This document shows positions 6,477 to 7,914 of a stretch of DNA of 7,914 nt, one piece after another. Location of the stretch: the NCBI GenBank assembly GCA_002084865.1, contig NBMG01000028.1:1-7914 (forward strand), in the 5' to 3' direction. The position numbers and the translations under genes are program-made. Below the pieces are notes generated by a model. It was not told the DNA's origin and did not search any database. It worked only from the letters and a program-made list of their open reading frames with translations. The DNA is from Candidatus Atribacteria bacterium 4572_76 (GTDB lineage Bacteria; Atribacterota; Phoenicimicrobiia; Phoenicimicrobiales; Phoenicimicrobiaceae). Positions within the stretch are counted from its first letter, which is position 1; every line of letters starts with the position of its first letter.

Positions 6477-7100
6477 TTATCCCCTCCTTTCATCAGCAGA
6501 AATCATACCATCCTTCAGGTTAATATATCTGTTAGCATATTTCATGACCATTGGGTCGTGGGTAGAAAAGATAAAAGTGGTGTTTAATTCTTTATTCATT
6601 TTCCTCATAATGTCTATAACACCAGCAGCATTTTCAGAATCAAGATTGGCAGTTGGTTCATCCGCCAGAATAAGCTTGGGTTCTTTCACTAACGCTCTGG
6701 CGATGGCTACTCTCTGTTTCTCCCCACCGGAAAGTTCATTCGGCCTTCGGGATTCCAATCCTATAAGACCAACAGCCTCTAAAATATTTAATACCTTCTC
6801 TTTAATTTGCGATTCTTTCGAATGATCTATAAGGCGAATGGCAAATTCTACATTTTCGTAGGCTGTTAAAACTGGGATCAGGTTGTAGGCTTGAAAGATA
6901 AAACCGATGTTGTAACGCCTGACCATGGCCAATTGTTTTTGGGAAAGTTTGCTTACCTCATCTCCGTTAAGTTTTACTTCTCCTTCACTAGGGGTGTCCA
7001 GGCAGCCGATCATATTTAAAAGAGTAGTTTTCCCGGAGCCGGAAGGACCGAAAATAGTGGTAAATTCTCCCCGTTCTACCGTCAAGTCAATACCTCGCAA
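6477..7100 (-). CDS. ABC transporter ATPase (LolD/MacB type), 5' end frameshifted
   Basis: The surviving frame encodes an almost complete nucleotide-binding subunit. Residue numbers below refer to the repaired 229-residue protein starting at ATG 7189: Walker A GPSGSGKT (40-47), Q-loop Gln92 in GFIFQAYNLIP, signature LSGGE (145-149), Walker B LILADEP with Asp169 and Glu170, and switch His203 in FSTHDP. These are hallmarks of the LolD/MacB/FtsE-like group. The only start visible in this frame is a TTG at 7100, with no convincing ribosome binding site and a TGA three codons upstream. It would make a 207-residue protein lacking the first strand and the A-loop Tyr13 that stacks on adenine. The break comes from the 23-bp tandem duplication at 7084-7129. 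The gene drives the two permeases downstream, with a 3-bp gap. If the duplication is real, the transporter may lack a normal ATPase unless slippage restores frame. Confidence 0.9.
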   Translation of the reverse strand: MRGIDLTVERGEFTTIFGPSGSGKTTLLNMIGCLDTPSEGEVKLNGDEVSKLSQKQLAMVRRYNIGFIFQAYNLIPVLTAYENVEFAIRLIDHSKESQIKEKVLNILEAVGLIGLESRRPNELSGGEKQRVAIARALVKEPKLILADEPTANLDSENAAGVIDIMRKMNKELNTTFIFSTHDPMVMKYANRYINLKDGMISADERRG

Positions 7101-7189
7101 AGCCGGAAGTCAATACCTCGCAAAGCCGGCACTTCAATTTTCCCTTGCCGATAAACCTTTTTCACCTTTTTTAATTCCAATAAAGCCAT
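7082..7189 (-). pseudogene. 5' fragment of the ABC ATPase gene, cut off by frameshift
   Basis: ATG 7189 is preceded by AAGGGAGG with 8 nt spacing, the real translation start of the ATPase. It encodes MALLELKKVKKVYRQGKIE and continues VPALRGID, the normal beginning of a LolD-type ATPase including the A-loop Tyr13. After residue 27 the second copy of the 23-bp repeat pushes the frame off, adding FRLCEVLT before TGA at 7082-7084. Deleting one repeat copy joins ...RGID directly to LTVERGEF of the downstream frame, giving a full-length protein. Confidence 0.88.
7084..7129. repeat. Exact 23-bp tandem duplication inside the ATPase gene
   Basis: Bases 7084-7106 and 7107-7129 are the same 23 bp, each beginning AAGTCAATACC and ending AAAGCCGG. 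Both copies are perfect. As 23 is not a multiple of three, the extra copy shifts the frame. The lack of any divergence points to a recent event or an assembly error. Confidence 0.97.
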
Positions 7190-7236
7190 TTAATTTTCCT
7201 CCCTTATTAAAAATTCGAACAAATTGATAATTCCTT

Positions 7237-7264
7237 TTTATATTTTAATTATTTATCACGTGAA
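7237..7264 (-). promoter_or_regulatory. Candidate promoter with TetR-type palindrome ahead of the ABC genes
   Basis: On the minus strand TTCACG (7264-7259) and TATAAA (7242-7237) are 16 bp apart, a plausible though weak sigma-70 promoter about 50 bp before the ATPase start. The palindrome TCACGTGA (7256-7263) overlaps the -35 box, where a TetR-family repressor could act. The palindrome is only 8 bp, so chance is a real possibility. The other 123 bp between the TetR stop and the ATPase start are AT-rich with nothing else evident. Confidence 0.25.
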
Positions 7265-7312
7265 CATATTCCTGTAATTTGCCATTAAAAATTTTGAATT
7301 TTTTTAATCTCT

Positions 7313-7914
7313 TCACATGTTTATTTTTTCATAAAAATAATTTAAAATATTTCGATTGACAATTTTAACCGTTCCTTCTTCAGCACCAATAATTCTTTCT
7401 ATTGCATTTTCATAGACTCTGAATTCTTTTTCAGCTTTATCCAGATTTTTTGGATTTTTATCACTTCCTAAGATAAGGTCAGGAATCCTTTCACTGAACG
7501 TATAAGCTATTTCGAAAATCAACCTGGCAGCTTCATCCGGGTATGGTGTATTGAATGCTTTTTCTTTTATGCCTTGCCTGATAATTTTGCTATATTCAGG
7601 TGCTAATATCTCTGTACTGCTCTTATATATTTTAAATCTAAATAATATATTTTTATCATCATAAAGCACTTTTAGTAATACCTTTAACAATTCTAAATTT
7701 TCTAATTTTACGCTTCTAGTCACAACGTAAGACTTGTTTAACTTGGCAACAGCATCTAAATCTTTTCTATCTACAATTTTTCTTACTTCTTCTAAAATTT
7801 TCTCACTCAATCTTTCAATCAATGCATCCAATAAATCTTCTTTGGATTTGAAGTAATAATAAAAAGTACCTTTAGATAATCTCATTTTTTTAATAATGGT
7901 TTCAACTGCCGTTT
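7313..7914 (-). CDS. TetR/AcrR-family transcriptional regulator, 5' end cut by the window edge
   Basis: The frame is open to the right edge, giving 199 visible residues, so the true start lies outside. The internal ATG at 7885 is not the start, because TAVETIIKK just before it belongs to the DNA-binding domain. The helix-turn-helix end is clear: MRLSKGTFYYYFKSKEDLLDAL, with the GTFYYYFKSKEDL signature found in nearly all TetR proteins. The remaining helical C-terminal domain (about 40-190) is the ligand-binding and dimer part; it is variable in this family and gives no ligand clue. It is the first gene of the minus-strand run, 123 bp ahead of the ATPase start, and the obvious candidate regulator of the transporter genes. 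TetR proteins normally repress neighbouring exporter genes until a ligand binds; that this one does so is inference. Confidence 0.92.
   Translation of the reverse strand, partial: TAVETIIKKMRLSKGTFYYYFKSKEDLLDALIERLSEKILEEVRKIVDRKDLDAVAKLNKSYVVTRSVKLENLELLKVLLKVLYDDKNILFRFKIYKSSTEILAPEYSKIIRQGIKEKAFNTPYPDEAARLIFEIAYTFSERIPDLILGSDKNPKNLDKAEKEFRVYENAIERIIGAEEGTVKIVNRNILNYFYEKINM

Noticed and set aside
3964..7189. Calling the transporter MacAB
   Set aside because: ATPase and permease are separate, two permeases are present, and no MacA-like adaptor is encoded in the window.
4157..7227. Plus-strand open frames at 4157-4381, 5566-5979, 6022-6231, 6544-6825 and 6925-7227
   Set aside because: All are opposite strongly supported permease or ATPase frames and have compositions typical of antisense shadows.
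7282..7310. AT-only inverted repeat after the TetR gene as a terminator
   Set aside because: Arms contain only A and T, so the hairpin would be weak, and such matches are expected by chance in this AT-rich spacer.

Overview
The window looks like a chromosomal segment of a low-GC, probably anaerobic bacterium with two membranes. The anaerobic call rests on a ferredoxin-type protein paired with a Crp/Fnr regulator whose ligand pocket is not of the cAMP type. The outer-membrane call rests on a predicted beta-barrel ending in Phe and a LolA-like lipoprotein-sorting protein. Strong AGGAGG-type ribosome binding sites would fit a diderm Firmicutes, Atribacterota-like or similar lineage, but the sequence alone does not settle the phylum.

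Left part (1-1373): a ferredoxin-domain gene runs off the left edge on the minus strand and is divergent from a Crp/Fnr-family regulator on the plus strand. The intergenic region holds a perfect palindrome, GTAAC-N4-GTTAC. Its centre lies at -41.5 relative to the start site implied by a good minus-strand -10 box, and just upstream of the regulator's own ribosome binding site. This layout suggests activation of the Fe-S gene and self-repression of the regulator, as in HcpR-type nitrosative-stress switches.

Middle and right (1397-7914): six minus-strand genes read right to left as TetR regulator (cut by the right edge), ABC ATPase of the LolD/MacB type, two FtsX/MacB-fold permeases, a LolA-like outer membrane lipoprotein-sorting protein, and an outer membrane beta-barrel. 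The first genes are tightly coupled, with 3-bp and 11-bp gaps and ribosome binding sites at or inside the preceding gene end. The last two genes follow spacers of 399 and about 300 bp that are filled with palindromes and short repeats. Together they read as an envelope export or lipid/lipoprotein trafficking system: ATPase plus permease pair in the inner membrane, a periplasmic carrier, and an outer membrane end point.

The most striking single observation is an exact 23-bp tandem duplication at 7084-7129 near the 5' end of the ATPase gene. It shifts the reading frame. Removing one copy restores a standard 229-residue ATPase with all motifs. As written, the gene is broken after residue 27, by a recent mutation, a reversible slippage switch or an assembly error.

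The spacers carry several palindromes. Two have the same GTAGGGGC outer arms but different inner arms, which indicates a family of REP-like elements.
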